NCBI RefSeq assembly: GCF_019097595.1
Contig: NC_080710.1
Location: forward strand, 29,336,780 to 29,400,779
From: Hemibagrus wyckioides
Taxonomy: Eukaryota > Chordata > Actinopteri > Siluriformes > Bagridae
Reading direction: 5' to 3'
DNA: 64,000 bases
Made by a program: the position numbers and the translations under genes. Positions 42,686 to 55,563 of this stretch are shown here, one piece after another. Every line of letters starts with the position of its first letter. Position 1 is the stretch's first letter. The notes beneath the pieces are model-generated. The model did not search any database. It had not been told where the DNA came from and saw nothing but the letters and a program-made list of their open reading frames with translations.

Positions 42686-44273
42686 AGTATATTATAGTGG
42701 TGTAATGTGATACAGACAGTATTAGGTGGTATGGGTGGAGATTAGCTCACTGTGGCGGCAGACTGTCTGTGCTCTTTCCTGCCATATATGCACTGGTGTT
42801 GCTTTACCAGAACTCACCAGGACTGAATACTTTTCAGTTTATCTGTCAGAGTCATGTTCCAAGGTGTTGAAAGGGTGAAAGGTCAAACGCTCCAGTCAAA
42901 TCCTTGCTCGAGACATCATTTCATAATGCAATGAAATCCATTCCCTCTCTTCATAACCTCATCTCGTATTTCTTGTGAATCTTGGCACTTTCGCTAATTT
43001 GTTAATAAACAAGCAGGCTGACTGTAGGTGGTAGCGGCGCACAAACACTTTACATTAGCGAGAAGCGTATCTCTCCGACTCGAACGGCCCAGCATGGCTG
43101 GAGACAGCTGACTGGAAAGACGCTCATTTGCAGAAAGTTGAGCATCTGCAGCAGTATTTATCTTCTTTCTGCGTCTTCGGTAATGGCTTCGCAAACGATG
43201 GATGAGGCAGTTCCTTTTCGTGCCTTCAGGTGAACAGCGAGACACGCCGTGTGTAGATTCTTGGCCTATGGCCAGCGTATGATAAAGTCAAATCGGAATG
43301 CCTCCTTTGCTCTAGCAAACATATCACCATCATCATCATCATCATCACCCGAGAAATTGAGCATTAACATAATTAGGTAGCATATTGTTAATTTTTTTTG
43401 TTGCTCTGTTGATGTTGCACAGCATCTAAACAAATTTCATTTTAGTAGAAAGCGTGTAGGGGGTGGTGACGGGGGTGTGGGTGGTGTGCGCTAACAGGCT
43501 GCCGGAGCTAGCGAAAACCTCCGGGGCGAGAAGAAAGAAGGGGAAAAAAAAACTTTTGAGAAGAAGAAATTCCTCAGTGGTGTTAACTCTTTTGCTTGAT
43601 GGCGTTTTGCTAATTACAGCACTTCCTAGGAACTGAAGTAATCGGCTAGTGTCAGTGCCTGAAGCTTATCGAGAAACATGCAAGCACTCATGTCTGGATG
43701 AAGGCCTTTTTTGTATCTTGAGGAAAGAAAAAGGAGAGGAATACAGAGCTGAATGAGGGGACAAAAGGACTGAGCTGATATCAGATGAAGGCGCAGTTGT
43801 AATGAACCTTTTTGATTTGTGACGTATGTTAGCGCTGCAATTAGTGTTGGTTTTTTTGCTAATGATTCTCATTAGCATGTCATGACCTCTGCTAATCTGG
43901 ACCGTCACAGAGGCTGGTGCTGTCAGGAGACAGGAGGAACCCTCAGAAACGGTTCCTTATTTATTCCCTCCAAGTCAGATTGCTGTTATCTTCATCTCCT
44001 CATATCTATGCTTTTGTTTTTTCTGCACATTTGAGCAGCATGGAGAACGGACACCCGCTCAATCACCACGCCGACAGAAAGCTCGTCTGCGGCAGCCGTG
44101 AACGTTCTGTCGTTCTCGAGACGGAATGCAAATGTGGCTCTGCCGTGGTAATGGCAGCTTGCTCTTTGAGGAAGAGAGAGTAAATGTAGGAGAGTGTCAC
44201 GGTAAAGCAAAGGCTAGAGAGAGGAATGTTCAGACGCAGCAGAGTTTAGGAGGAGGTAATGAGGCAGGACAGG

Positions 44274-44278
<5 letters not shown>
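42686..44278. other. No gene seen; unique, moderately GC-rich
   Basis: Contains (ATC)n at 43,327-43,347. Text at 43,560-43,700 and 43,840-43,920 (TTGCTAATGATTCTCATTAG) has TAAT-rich, non-repetitive character like regulatory DNA. Confidence 0.35.
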
Positions 44279-44311
<33 letters not shown>

Positions 44312-44329
44312 CACACACACACACACACA
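44279..44329. repeat. (AC)n microsatellite
   Basis: About 25 AC units with one GC interruption. Confidence 0.95.
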
Positions 44330-44462
44330 TGCTGAAAGGAAACACTGGGACAGGAGCCTTCAGGAGCAACAGCCGGGAAAGTGCACATAATGTTTCCCTT
44401 GAACATCACTTCTCAGCAAGAGCCACGGATGCAGATGTTACCTAAATTGGAAAGTTTCCATC

Positions 44463-44522
<60 letters not shown>

Positions 44523-44532
44523 TTAATTAATT
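44463..44532. repeat. (TTTA)n microsatellite
   Basis: About fifteen TTTA units, then AATT repeats. Confidence 0.95.
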
Positions 44533-44775
44533 TTCTTCACTCTTTTTTTCTTTTTTATTCCGCAACCATTGTCACCTCAATGTGTGTCAGCATTACAGAA
44601 CTGATGTCTAGACGTCTATACGTCTGGATGTCTGGACATCTGGTCATATTTACACTTGTTTCTGTGCTGTTTTAGTCATGATATTCAATCAGAAAAAAAT
44701 CTAAACTCTAATTAATTATATTACACAAGCAAGAGTACAGATATGTGGCAATGATATGCACTGAAAGATATTCAG

Positions 44776-44776
44776 T

Positions 44777-44866
<90 letters not shown>

Positions 44867-44952
44867 TGGTTGATTGGTAGGTAGGTAGATAGGTGAATAA
44901 ATGGATAGATTGTTTGATTGATTGGTTGGTTTATTGGTAAGTATATAAGCAA

Positions 44953-45030
<78 letters not shown>

Positions 45031-45093
45031 TGGTTGGTTGATTGGTTGGTTGATTGGTGGATAGACTGGCTGATTGGTAAGTAGATCGGTAAC

Positions 45094-45126
<33 letters not shown>

Positions 45127-45197
45127 TGGTTGGTTGATTGGTTGATTGATTGATTGATTGGTGGATAGATTGGCTGATTGGTAAGTAGATCGGTAAC

Positions 45198-45284
<87 letters not shown>
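44776..45284. repeat. Large compound (GATA)n / (TTGG) array
   Basis: Four long GATA runs are separated by three related interruptions built from TTGGTTGATTGG and GGTAAGTAGATCGGTAACTA, the last two nearly identical. The array therefore has a higher-order period of roughly 100-200 bases. The long minus-strand frame of Ser-Ile-Tyr-Leu is a by-product of the repeat. Confidence 0.95.
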
Positions 45285-45285
<1 letters not shown>

Positions 45286-46859
45286 CACTTACATTTATAA
45301 ATGAAGCTGGCCGAGAGTTTGCTTCATCCACCATTTTTTTTTGAGCTGAGACACTGCAGGAAATTTGACATCCAGTTTTGTAGTAAGGGAACACAGTGAG
45401 CATGGATGCTTCCTGGTTTTTGCAGTGCATTGTGGGATATTTTAAGGATTGTACTTTTCAGTGTACTGGAGAAATTTTCTGACTGAAAGAGAGAGAGAGT
45501 CACTCAGTGGACGTGAAATCACCTGACATGCCTGTCACTGATTGGCTGCCTGTATCTACAGCCTGGCCTAGACAGAAATCAGCCCAACTTTCACTTTTTC
45601 TCATCATTTGTTGTTTTTTCCTTCTAAAACTCTCACGTTATCCGATGCCAAAAAAGAAATCTGAATTCCTGATGTCTTTTTAATCAAGCTCATTTATATA
45701 CCAGCTCTGCTAACATCCTCTAGTGAAAAAAAAGAAAAGAAATCTACACATGTAGATCTACATATAAATATAAAAAAAGCCTTACATGTGAGAAACCTAG
45801 CAGTACCTCCTATATATCACCGAATGCTTTGGGTGACAAGCTCCAATTACCCGTGAAGAGCGAAGGCATTCATAAGCATTTCATATCTCATTAAATACAG
45901 TTATTTATTTTACAGGGAGCAGTGTTTTGCCGGGGAAAACCAAAGCCGTTTAAAACGGGAATAAAACCTGAGTTTAACGACATGTCAAATGTTGCACGAC
46001 TTTGTAGGAAGCGCTTTCCCCCACCTATCACGCTCAATTTAGAGATTAGACAAATCACAACCTGTCAGAATTTAAGATTAGACCTCGGTGTGTAAGAGAT
46101 TCGCACCTGGAGCTGGAAGGGGACTTGAAAAGAAAAAAATGACAGACTATAATAAAATCTCATGGCTATTCTTAGAAATTAAGACGCTGTCATTAGATTT
46201 TTAGACCTGTTCCTCGCCGGGACTGGGTGTAAAAGTTTTGTTTCTGAAAGTTTTTCCCCTTCACACCTGAACACTCGCGAACGTGAACGACGTGACTGAC
46301 ATTCACGAGATGACACAAGCGGCTAAGGGATTTTCTTCTGCGTCACCTTTCCGAACGTGAAGCGAATCCGGACCCCTCGAGATTAGATTAGACTTCAGTG
46401 CTCCTCGGAGACCCTTTCAGAGCCGTGACATCATCTCCTCGACTCTGATAGACAGCGCTATGGATTCCCTAGACGGGTTGCACTTCAGTTTCTCCACAGA
46501 GACACACACCATGTGTCGTATTGAGCGTGTGAGAGAAATGTGCTCCAGTGTGGCCCAGCTTGAGTCCTGAAGTCTTTATAAGCAGAGGAGAATGATGGGA
46601 AAACACGAGCGAGTCGGCTTGTAAATATCAATACGGCTAAGCAGCGATGATGTTATGGGACTTTTTTACAGTGGAAAAAAAAGCAGTCCTGCTGATAGAG
46701 AGGATTTTTCTGGAAAGAAAATCACACTCGTGATGATTTCTAATAGAATCATCATCTTCATCATCATCATCATCATCATCCAGTTATTCTGATTTTTCCA
46801 CTGAAATCATCACGAAAACTTCCTACGAAGGATGAAGGCCATATCTACATTCCTGGCAT
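45285..46859. other. No gene; regulatory-looking unique text
   Basis: The interval 45,890-46,210 and the interval 46,590-46,670 are non-repetitive, with TTAAAACGGGAATAAAACC and AAATATCAATACGGCTAAGC-type words. (ATC)n lies at 46,748-46,780. No exon is recognised. Confidence 0.3.
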
Positions 46860-48420
46860 GTTATAATACATTTATATAGGGTGTTATACACCATACACAA
46901 CTATTTATCAAAGTAAATAAATAGTTAAATTATTATTATTTTTTATTATTCATTGAATTATTTTTCAATATTTTTATTTTGTTACACATTTTATCATCGA
47001 ATGCTACAAAGAACCTGTCTAAGGATGTCATGTGAGGACTGTTGCCTCAAGCATTTTCACACTTTTAATAAAAAATATTTTTAGGAATAAAAATAAATAA
47101 CAGAATTTAATTGCCTGTCACTAATCAAAGTAAAATTATTGACAGACGTTATAAATTTTCTAAACAATTAATATTTAGAATTTGTGAGCAATAAGTGAGC
47201 CCCAAAAAAATAATCAAAAAACAAGTTACAGATTTTAAGTTACATTTTCTGTCATGTTTTTCACAAATATTTTTCTCACAAGTGTTCAAAATATAATAAT
47301 AAAATATAGTAATATATAAATATTATATAATAATAAAGTTATGAATATTATAAATGACTTGAGAAAGATTTAAAAGAATATTATTAATTAATAATTACTG
47401 GATGAATAATACAATAAAACTATGAATAATTCAACTAAATGTTATATATTTTAATGTTTGGTTTCTTAAAAGTATCACATATAAATGATTATAAATATGC
47501 TATAATAGGTTTATAATTATTTATACATATTGTTTTTAGCTCTAATTAAAATGAGATATATTTAAAAAATATAGCTAAAGAATTTATAATATAATTTACA
47601 GTTCAAAAATCCTCTTAGTAAATGATTATAAGTAGGCTATAAAATGTTTATTACAATTTATACATAGTGTGTGAAAAATATTATATTAATTTACGAATTA
47701 TAGAATTTTCTAGCTAAATAATTTATATATTATAATTTACACTGGATCACAAATGCTATTAGGAAATGGTTATAAATATGCTATAATATATTTATAACAG
47801 TTTACAAGTTTCACAATTTGAAATTTCTCACAAATAATGAGTATGAAGGTTAAAGTATGTTCTAATATGTTCTAATAAATTACAGCAATATTTACATTTA
47901 TTACAAATATGACAAACATTATCACAAATTGTTACTCACTAGATAATCAATATCACTATAACTATATCAATATAAAATCAATCACTAGATAAGCAATAAT
48001 ATAAATATGTTATAATATATTATGATCACTTATATATAATTAGTATTAAGGGGCTTAAAAATATTTAAAAGATAAAATATAAATAATAAAATATACATTA
48101 TATTGAACTAAAATATATATTAAAAAATATTTTCAATTAATACAATTTAATTACTCATTTTTTAAATAATTAATAATAAATTAAAATATGTTACTATTTT
48201 TATTATATTTAAATATTTTTACACATTCAAATTTTTCATATTTTTTAAACGTTTTAAATGTGTACAAAACATTATAAATATTTTGTAATATGTTTAGAAT
48301 AATTATTAAGAAATTTGTCAGACGTAGCGCAATACACACTGTTATAAACACTTATAACAATATGTGTCATCCTTTATAAATGCATTATAACACGTTATAA
48401 ATGTGTAAATGGTTCATTAT
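46860..48420. repeat. AT-rich block with about 140-bp degenerate periodicity
   Basis: AAATGATTATAAATATGCTA recurs in diverged form at 47,483, 47,620 and 47,764, with TTATAAT words throughout. It is probably an old AT-rich satellite or a decayed transposon. No open frame. Confidence 0.6.
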
Positions 48421-49157
48421 GCATCTGAGCTCCAAGGAAATTTTTCCCACAGCATCTCAGACCCAATGGAAACCAAGCAGAAGTTAAGATTTGAGGATGA
48501 TTGATTATGTTGGTGTTGTAATTATATCGTCTTATCCTAGAGTTCATTTTCAGATCATATCATTAACGACATCTCCATGAGGTTCCTTCATGTCAACGCC
48601 AACAGAATCAACTCTAAACCGAGCCTGAAAACCTGCATGAAAAACGAGAGGATGAGTGTGGAAATCTGCGAGTTCGCCAAAGCATGCAGTCGGCTGTGAG
48701 TCGTCTGCGTATTTGACGGTAAAAGAGTCCGGCCCACGGGGTTGGAACGTCGGTGCTGTGCTGGACAAACAACTCGACATGCTGCTGTAAACACCGCCTC
48801 CTGGATGTGCTGACACAACCGGTTAACACCCAGAGGCTTCAGTCCATCTTATAAGCTGGTTAAATAAACAGCTGATGGGTGGCGTTTGATCAGCGAGAAC
48901 ACTTCTCTGTGTGTAATCAGAAAACATCTTGCCAGGGGAGTGTTTGACTTGGCCGTGGGCACGGCGTCTATTAAGCGAGGTCGTCCCTGCACTTCAAAGC
49001 ATCTTGGCCTTTGTAGTCCCTTTATTCCTGGACCTCGAGATGTTTATCTTCCCTCGGAAATCTGGAAAGCATATAGCCGCGAGGCAACGACGTAGCCTTC
49101 TCTTTGTCCTGCGCTTTCAGCACATGGTCAATATCCAAAAGTTCAAACCATGCTGAG

Positions 49158-49191
<34 letters not shown>

Positions 49192-50209
49192 AGCTACTCT
49201 GTCCAGGGATAAAAAAAAAGCAAAATAATAATAACTTTAAAAAACCCAACCATTTCTTTTACATGAGAAAAGTAAAGTTTTTTTTTTTTTTTTGGATCCA
49301 ACTAACTTTCCAGATGTGCTTCTTAAGGTCAAAGGTCAGGGATAAAAGTACCAGGATGTGGCAGAGCTCTAACTAGTATCCAGGGTTGCAGCTTGTGCTT
49401 TCTTGTTTGAGCCGAACCCAGCAAGACGCCTCATTTCGCTCGGGTGAGTTACGACACCGAGACTTCATACTCTCTGCCTCTGCTGTGTTTACTGACAGAG
49501 TCCAGCCGAAAATGTCGAACGTGGTAAAAGCTTCAGCGGAGCAAAAAAAAACAACAAAAAAAACCAAGCCCTCCGGTAGTTCTAGGGGTTCTGGGCTCCA
49601 ACGGTGACCTTTATGATCCTAAACTTCAAGTAAAAGTTGTAACTTGTAATTCCTGACGGAATTCGACGGCGCCGTCTACGGAAAAAAAATAAACAAAAGA
49701 CGGCATTTCAACTTAGGATGGTTTACTCAACTCTGAGTTCAGCAAGTGACATCAAATCAACATGGCCGCTCTGAGCAACAAAACAAAAATAGTACCAAGA
49801 GATCGATCAACATACGCACAAGTACAGTGTTTATTAAGAAGAAGAAGGAGGAGGAGTTAAATGGCGAGCTTGTTACTAGCTAAAGACGGCCATTTTTTTT
49901 ACTCCCCCTCCCCCGCTCCTTGACAAACACACACTTCGTAACTTAAAGCAGTGACGTTGTTCTGACTTCTCTTCGCACACGTCTTCGACCCTAGAATACT
50001 CTCTTTGTCGTTATTCATCATTATTTGAGATCGAGGATTTGAAGACAAGGTGCTTGAAGAGTGATTATTTTCCGAATTATCTTGATCTCTGAGGTGTGTG
50101 TGGATTTCGCCGTCTCTCTGCAGGAAGAGGAAATCGAGGCGTCGCACGTGGCACACGGAAGCCGCCCCTGACGACGGTAGACATCCACGCTCCGCAACCA
50201 AACGGAGCT
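48421..50209. other. No supported gene
   Basis: Unique, of mixed GC. CT repeats at 49,163-49,191. Short frames near 48,550-49,100 and 49,386-49,607 overlap one another in several phases, which argues against any being real. Confidence 0.35.
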
Positions 50210-50430
50210 AATTTGCCGAAAGTGCTAATACGATTACTAGAAAGTGTGTCAGGAGCTTAATAAGTGTGGAAATTGCCCTGTCAAATGAGACCTGTGAGAT
50301 GAGGTCAATTACACCATCACGAAGAGGAAAGCCTCTGCCTCCCTTATTGTTTCTTTACATATAGTAATCTGCACGATTTTAACCGCCGTCTCCGCCTCCG
50401 CCGCCGCCGCCTCCATCCGGACGACTTCAT
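50210..50430. promoter_or_regulatory. Candidate conserved non-coding element
   Basis: Unique text with GAGCTTAATAAGTGTGGAAA, TTGCCCTGTCAAATGAGACC and GATGAGGTCAATTACACC. It has TAAT and AATTA cores and no open frame, and is followed by a CCGCCG run at 50,385-50,412. Proposed from composition only. Confidence 0.28.
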
Positions 50431-50871
50431 CCTGATTCGGCAGAGTAAAGAGAAAATCAAAGTGACAGCGCAAAAGATTTACATGGATGTTAGGGCAGAT
50501 CATCATTTCCATCACAACAGTAACCCCAAATAGTTTTTTCGCACCCTTTTTAGGCGAACCCCAATCGAAAATACCTAATTGATTTTTTTTTTTTTTCTAA
50601 TTGAAGAGAGGTCTGAGATACTCTTTAATGCATGTGTTAAACATGGGAAGGATTAGAGAATATAAAAGGTATTATGTTATACTGTGCAGGAAGGAGTGTG
50701 TGAAAGAGATTTTTCCCTTTTTGGGACTCTCACTTCCAGCTGAAGGAAGCTCTTTAGGCCACTAGATGGAGTCCAACCCTGTTGAAGAGCCGCAAAAAGT
50801 GTTGAAGGGGCCGGGTGACCAGTTCAGGGTGGTATAGATTAGTGTGGACACGGACACGGAAAGCATGCGTG

Positions 50872-50906
<35 letters not shown>

Positions 50907-51121
50907 TGTATCAACGTCCTTCTGAGGACCTTCCATTGACATATTTTTTCTGTTTAATACTGTACACTCCAGTATTATCCATTATCTAGCGCTAATATTA
51001 ATCTCAATAAAGTGAAAATAGCTTCTTTTATTTGTTTGTTTATTTAAAAAAAAAGTTTTAAGATTTCCTCAGGTCCCCGAAAAGGTCAAAACTGTCTAAT
51101 ATTCCTACCCTTGTGGGGACC

Positions 51122-51176
<55 letters not shown>

Positions 51177-51495
51177 AACCTGTTATTCTGATCTTGTTGG
51201 ATGGCGTTATTGCATTCACCAAATGATTAGCTTGTTTTTGTTTTTATCAAATTCATTCATTTTGACTGATCCAAAGGGTTTGATACACATTTAAATTCAT
51301 ATGGAACGTCTACCACACACGACAGTGTTAATTCACAGAGAGCCTTAATACACATACTGTAAACACCAGCGTGAGATTATTCTCCATCATGTAGAAGTTA
51401 CAGAACTGCAGGATGTAAAGATCTTACAGAGCTTACAGTTAGATTACACAATTATACCTACAGTGTATATCTTAGATATGACTGTAAATGATATA

Positions 51496-51535
<40 letters not shown>

Positions 51536-52079
51536 TCTTCTTCTTTTTCTTCTTCTACTTCTTCGTCTTATTCTTATTGGGTTCTCCCTAACTTTTCTTT
51601 CTTTTCTTTTAAATATGCTCTTAAATAAGCTGAATTTTGTACATGTAAAGGTAAATAAATGTAAATCCTTGGTTTTCAAAACAGGGTGATGGTTATGGTC
51701 TGGTTTTATTAATATATATATTTATTATTATTGTTGTTGTTCTTCTTCTTATTATTATTATTAAAAAACAAACAAAAAAAGTACATGGACTACTTTTTTC
51801 AATACTACAGGATTTTCTAGTCCAGGATTTCAAAAATAAAAGAAAGAAAAAAAAATACAAAGTAAGCGTAAATATTCAGATTTGCCATCATACAGTTCTA
51901 AATAAGCGTGCTGTATTTCCCATGAGAAACAGAAACTCACAGGAAGCGGATGATCTGATTTTTAGTTCTTTCAGAAGTTTTAGTTAGATAAAACATGACC
52001 ACATCATGTGTGATATGCTAGGAAAGTGATGTAAATGTGCTTCTCTGTCTCCCGTCCAGCATTTTTTCATATTAATTGC
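50431..52079. other. No gene; several dinucleotide tracts
   Basis: AC at 50,878-50,903, CT then CA at 51,125-51,176, CT then CTT at 51,497-51,545. No coding evidence. Confidence 0.45.
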
Positions 52080-52290
52080 CCTAAGTCAGAGACGTGGCAC
52101 TGTTTGAAGATGCTTGCTGTAGGAAGATTTAAATACATCTTTCCTCCTTGTTCATAAGTGGTGATGCATTGTATCTCTCGATCTGCCATGCATATTCATG
52201 CAACAGCGTTTGCGACTTTCAGACTGCTCCTTAAATCACATTGTTATTCATGCAGTTGCTTTATTTAGAGAGAAATATTGTCCTCAAGTA
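52080..52290. promoter_or_regulatory. Candidate conserved non-coding element
   Basis: Unique text with the near-palindrome ATGCATATTCATGCA at 52,188-52,202 (POU-type half sites), a second TTATTCATGCAG at 52,244-52,255 and TTATTTAG. Frames are closed. It resembles vertebrate developmental enhancers, but conservation is untested. Confidence 0.3.
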
Positions 52291-52606
52291 ATGAACATCG
52301 TAATTCTGTCAACAAATGTTCAGTGCTTGGGAAAAAAAAAGAAAGAAAGAGGAACGGCGTCCTCATCATAAAAGCTCTCTCTTGCAAATTGCACCGTTTA
52401 GCATCTCGCAGTCGCGACAAACGCCTGACTTTATCCTCCCCCGACAACGACGGCGACGGCGACGACAGAACGTACGTGTCATCGTAAACAAAGCACAGCT
52501 CCACTACAAACTCACATTCCAGACTTTTTATGGATATTCATGAGACAATGGGGTTTAAATACACTAACCAGAGACTTCTGATGGATAGGAAATGTCCAAA
52601 ATGGAA

Positions 52607-52659
52607 GGAGGGAAGGAAGGAAGGAAGGAAGGAAGGAAGGAAGGAAGGAAGGAAGGAAA
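52607..52659. repeat. (GGAA)n microsatellite
   Basis: About twelve GGAA units, a potential ETS-factor binding array by sequence alone. Confidence 0.95.
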
Positions 52660-53699
52660 GACTCACGAGATTACCAAAGGCTTGGATCTTCAGAGAGATT
52701 TGACATCTGGTCACGTGTGTAAAACGTGTCAAGGTGTATTTCCATGCGTTATGGCGTGAAATCGTACAGTGGATTTAAATAAATACGTCAAAAGGGACAT
52801 CGACATGTGATATATATATATATATATAAAATATGAAAGTGTATGCTGTTCATGTGAGGAATAAAAATCTGGATTTGTTTTCCAGAAAAGGTGAAAATAT
52901 TTATTTATTTTTTTAATCATGTTTTTTTTTAATCAGTCAAACAAGATGATATGAAAATAATTATTTTTAATTCATTTTTTTAAAATAAAATCCTAATACA
53001 GACTTTTCATTTATTATAGGTTTTAAAATAAAACACATCGTATTTATTAAAAAATGGATTCTGTCCTTCTCCTTTTCGTCGAGCGTTCACATCATCACAT
53101 CGTCCTCTTCCTCACATCCTCGTCGTCCTCACATCCTCGTGCCCTCACCCCATCTTTGTCCTTTTGTGTGTGTTATTTCCCGAGCCCGGCCCTGAGTATG
53201 TAAATCTCAGACAGCTGAGCTGATTAAAAACTTGCCTTTTGAACATTAATTTATTCCATGCTGCCGTTTCAATTGTTTCGATTGTTTTTTTCTTCTTCTT
53301 CTTCTCCCCCCCCCCCCCCCACTCGCCCTCAGAGATGGAAGTAGACCTAATTCTGCTCCCTTTTAGAGAAGCTCTTTAGTCTTGCGAAATATGATTAATC
53401 TGATTAGTCATTCAGACTGGCCTCCTCTTTTATGCTTACATTAACCGACACAAAGAGCCCCCTACAGGTTAAAGTTTAAATGTGGATTACCAGATAAAGC
53501 CAGTCCTGATTAGGTTACTGAGGACCACTGCGAGAAAAAGAGGAGAAAGGAAGAAGAAGAAGAAAAAAAAAATCGATTTGCTTTGCTTAGATTTGCTCAT
53601 TTCAACATCTTTCTTCGGTTCTTCTTCTTCTTTTATCATCTGTTGTGTCCTTTTTTTTAACTTCGCGGCCCCGTGTCTGGGAGAGTGGATATCAATTTT
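52660..53699. other. No gene; C15 run at 53,306-53,320
   Basis: AT repeats at 52,810-52,830. CTT tracts are followed by fifteen consecutive C residues at 53,306-53,320, a purine/pyrimidine-biased stretch. Otherwise unique. Confidence 0.45.
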
Positions 53700-53890
53700 G
53701 AAGTGAAATCTTTCAACAATTATGCAAATGGCCGAGGGCCTACACACAATACAGTATGGAAATGGGAGGCGGACAGGAGTGGACTCATTAAGGACAGATG
53801 GCAGAAGTGCTAAAAGGCATTTGTTCCAGCGAGCGAGGAGAGACCGCAGAGACCGAGCTGATACGTTTACCACACAAGGCTGGATTTGCT
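53700..53890. promoter_or_regulatory. Candidate conserved non-coding element
   Basis: A perfect POU octamer ATGCAAAT lies at 53,722-53,729, followed by non-repetitive purine-rich text (GGACTCATTAAGGACAGATG, AAAAGGCATTTGTTCCAGCG). A plus-strand frame is open but reads into an AAT repeat and looks fortuitous. Confidence 0.25.
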
Positions 53891-53932
53891 GTGGCACTCT
53901 GGTTCTTGATTATTTAAAAAAAGAGGGGACAA

Positions 53933-53936
<4 letters not shown>

Positions 53937-54000
<64 letters not shown>
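53937..54000. repeat. (AAT)n microsatellite
   Basis: About twenty AAT units. Confidence 0.95.
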
Positions 54001-54001
<1 letters not shown>

Positions 54002-54082
54002 CGATGACATTAAAACGACTTAATCACAAATGTAAATGAATGCGAATGACCTCAGTTTTCCAAACTAGGATCAGGTTCAAAA

Positions 54083-54191
54083 ACTTTTCTTTTCTTTTCT
54101 TTTCTTTTCTTTTCTTTTCTTTTCTTTTCTTTTCTTTTCTTTTCTTTTCTTTTCTTTTCTTTTCTTTTCTTTTCTTTTCTTTTCTTTTCTT
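54083..54191. repeat. (TTTTC)n pentanucleotide array
   Basis: About 22 perfect TTTTC units, an all-pyrimidine strand. Both strands give spurious open frames. Confidence 0.97.
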
Positions 54192-55322
54192 CCCCACTCT
54201 CTCTTTTTCAAGCTGTAATGAAACTGTGTGTTGGCGTGCATCGAGTTTCTGAATCCATCCCTGAACCCTGAGAGCGATTATCAAAAGAAGCAGCGTGAAT
54301 CTTTAGAATATGAGATTAAAGCCATGCAAATATGGGTGGGTTATGAGATAATGGGTGTCAAGAAAATTACACTGAATCTCCGTGATGAAGAAATGGACAC
54401 TGAAACGGAGAAGCTAGTAGCACTTATATACACTACAAATGAAATATGTACAATACAATATTCTTTCCAGTGCTCTATACAATATATATTCCTATCTGTA
54501 CACATATTTGGATTTAAACCTGATGTGGGCGTGGCCTACAGATGTGTGCGAGATGTTCCTTTTTTTTTTTTGGTATCTATAAGTGATATTTTATATCAAA
54601 TGTATTCGTTTGTATTTCCCTGAACAATAAACAACTTTATTATTTAAACTCACACAATCCTGACCAGGCAGTTACTAAGGATGAATGACCGCTTTGCTTT
54701 AAATATCTTCTCCATGTTCACGTTCATGAATGTGACGCTTTTTTTTATCAATATATTTGATTCTAAATGACCAACAAGCTTCATATCCATTCATCCTCAC
54801 ACTGATATGAAAGAACAAACCGCCCTGATCACCCTGATCCACTCGTCTCTCTCTCCTGCATGTGAAACGAATTCAGTTTTTTTGTATCTGTATGTCTGAA
54901 ATGTTTTACGTTCGTACGGAAGAAACATATTTAAATGTATGTAATGCATCACTAATGCGCATACATACAATACATTCCATCCAGTGTTGCACATTACGTG
55001 AAACAGCACCGTCCTCTATCTGTCCCAGCTATGAAGCTCGGAAAACGTCTTTGAGGTGCGCATGTGTGAAAAAAGGGACGACGGGACGTCTATCTGCACA
55101 CAATTAACAAGGATAAATCCGTGTAGCTGTACAGGGATGCATCGTGTCCTGTTCAGATAAGAGGAATAGACGGTTTATCACCACGCACTGGTGTAAAGGA
55201 AAATTATTTACTCAGTGGATTACGGTTAAAAGATTTCCTCCGTGGCAGCACACACTGACTTAAATCCATGTCTGAGCCAATGAGCCAACCTGGTATAAGC
55301 GGTAGGTCTAGTCCTGAGAGAG

Positions 55323-55353
<31 letters not shown>

Positions 55354-55563
55354 TCTATATGTGTTTTTCTATAGCTTGAGAGAAAGGACAGTGCTATTTA
55401 TTTGACCTTCTCTCGCCCACAGAGGCCTACCCCAATGCCACCGTCTGGGACTTTGATATGACCCTGTTTATTGTCATCTAATCGGCGCACAACGAGACAG
55501 CAAGGAGAAGAGAGACAGAGAGAGAGAGAGAGAGGGAGAGAGAGAGAGAGACAGGGGGAAAAA
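54192..55563. other. No gene; AG tracts
   Basis: Unique, with AG repeats at 55,327-55,355 and 55,517-55,551. Short frames at 54,228-54,623 and 54,862-55,107 show no family features. Confidence 0.4.

Noticed and set aside
44716..45430. 190-codon frame of Ser-Ile-Tyr-Leu repeats
   Set aside because: It is the translation of a GATA microsatellite, which lacks stops in that frame.
49386..49607. Possible small Lys/Ser-rich protein
   Set aside because: It has a fair start context but is short, crosses A-runs, and overlaps several competing frames. There is no family match that I can recognise.
53482..54039. Overlapping frames near the AAT array
   Set aside because: One reads into (AAT)n as poly-Ile and the other is antisense to a poly-Lys/Phe stretch. 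There is no evidence of exons.
54024..54284. Lys-Glu/Phe-Leu frames on both strands
   Set aside because: They are generated by the TTTTC pentanucleotide array.
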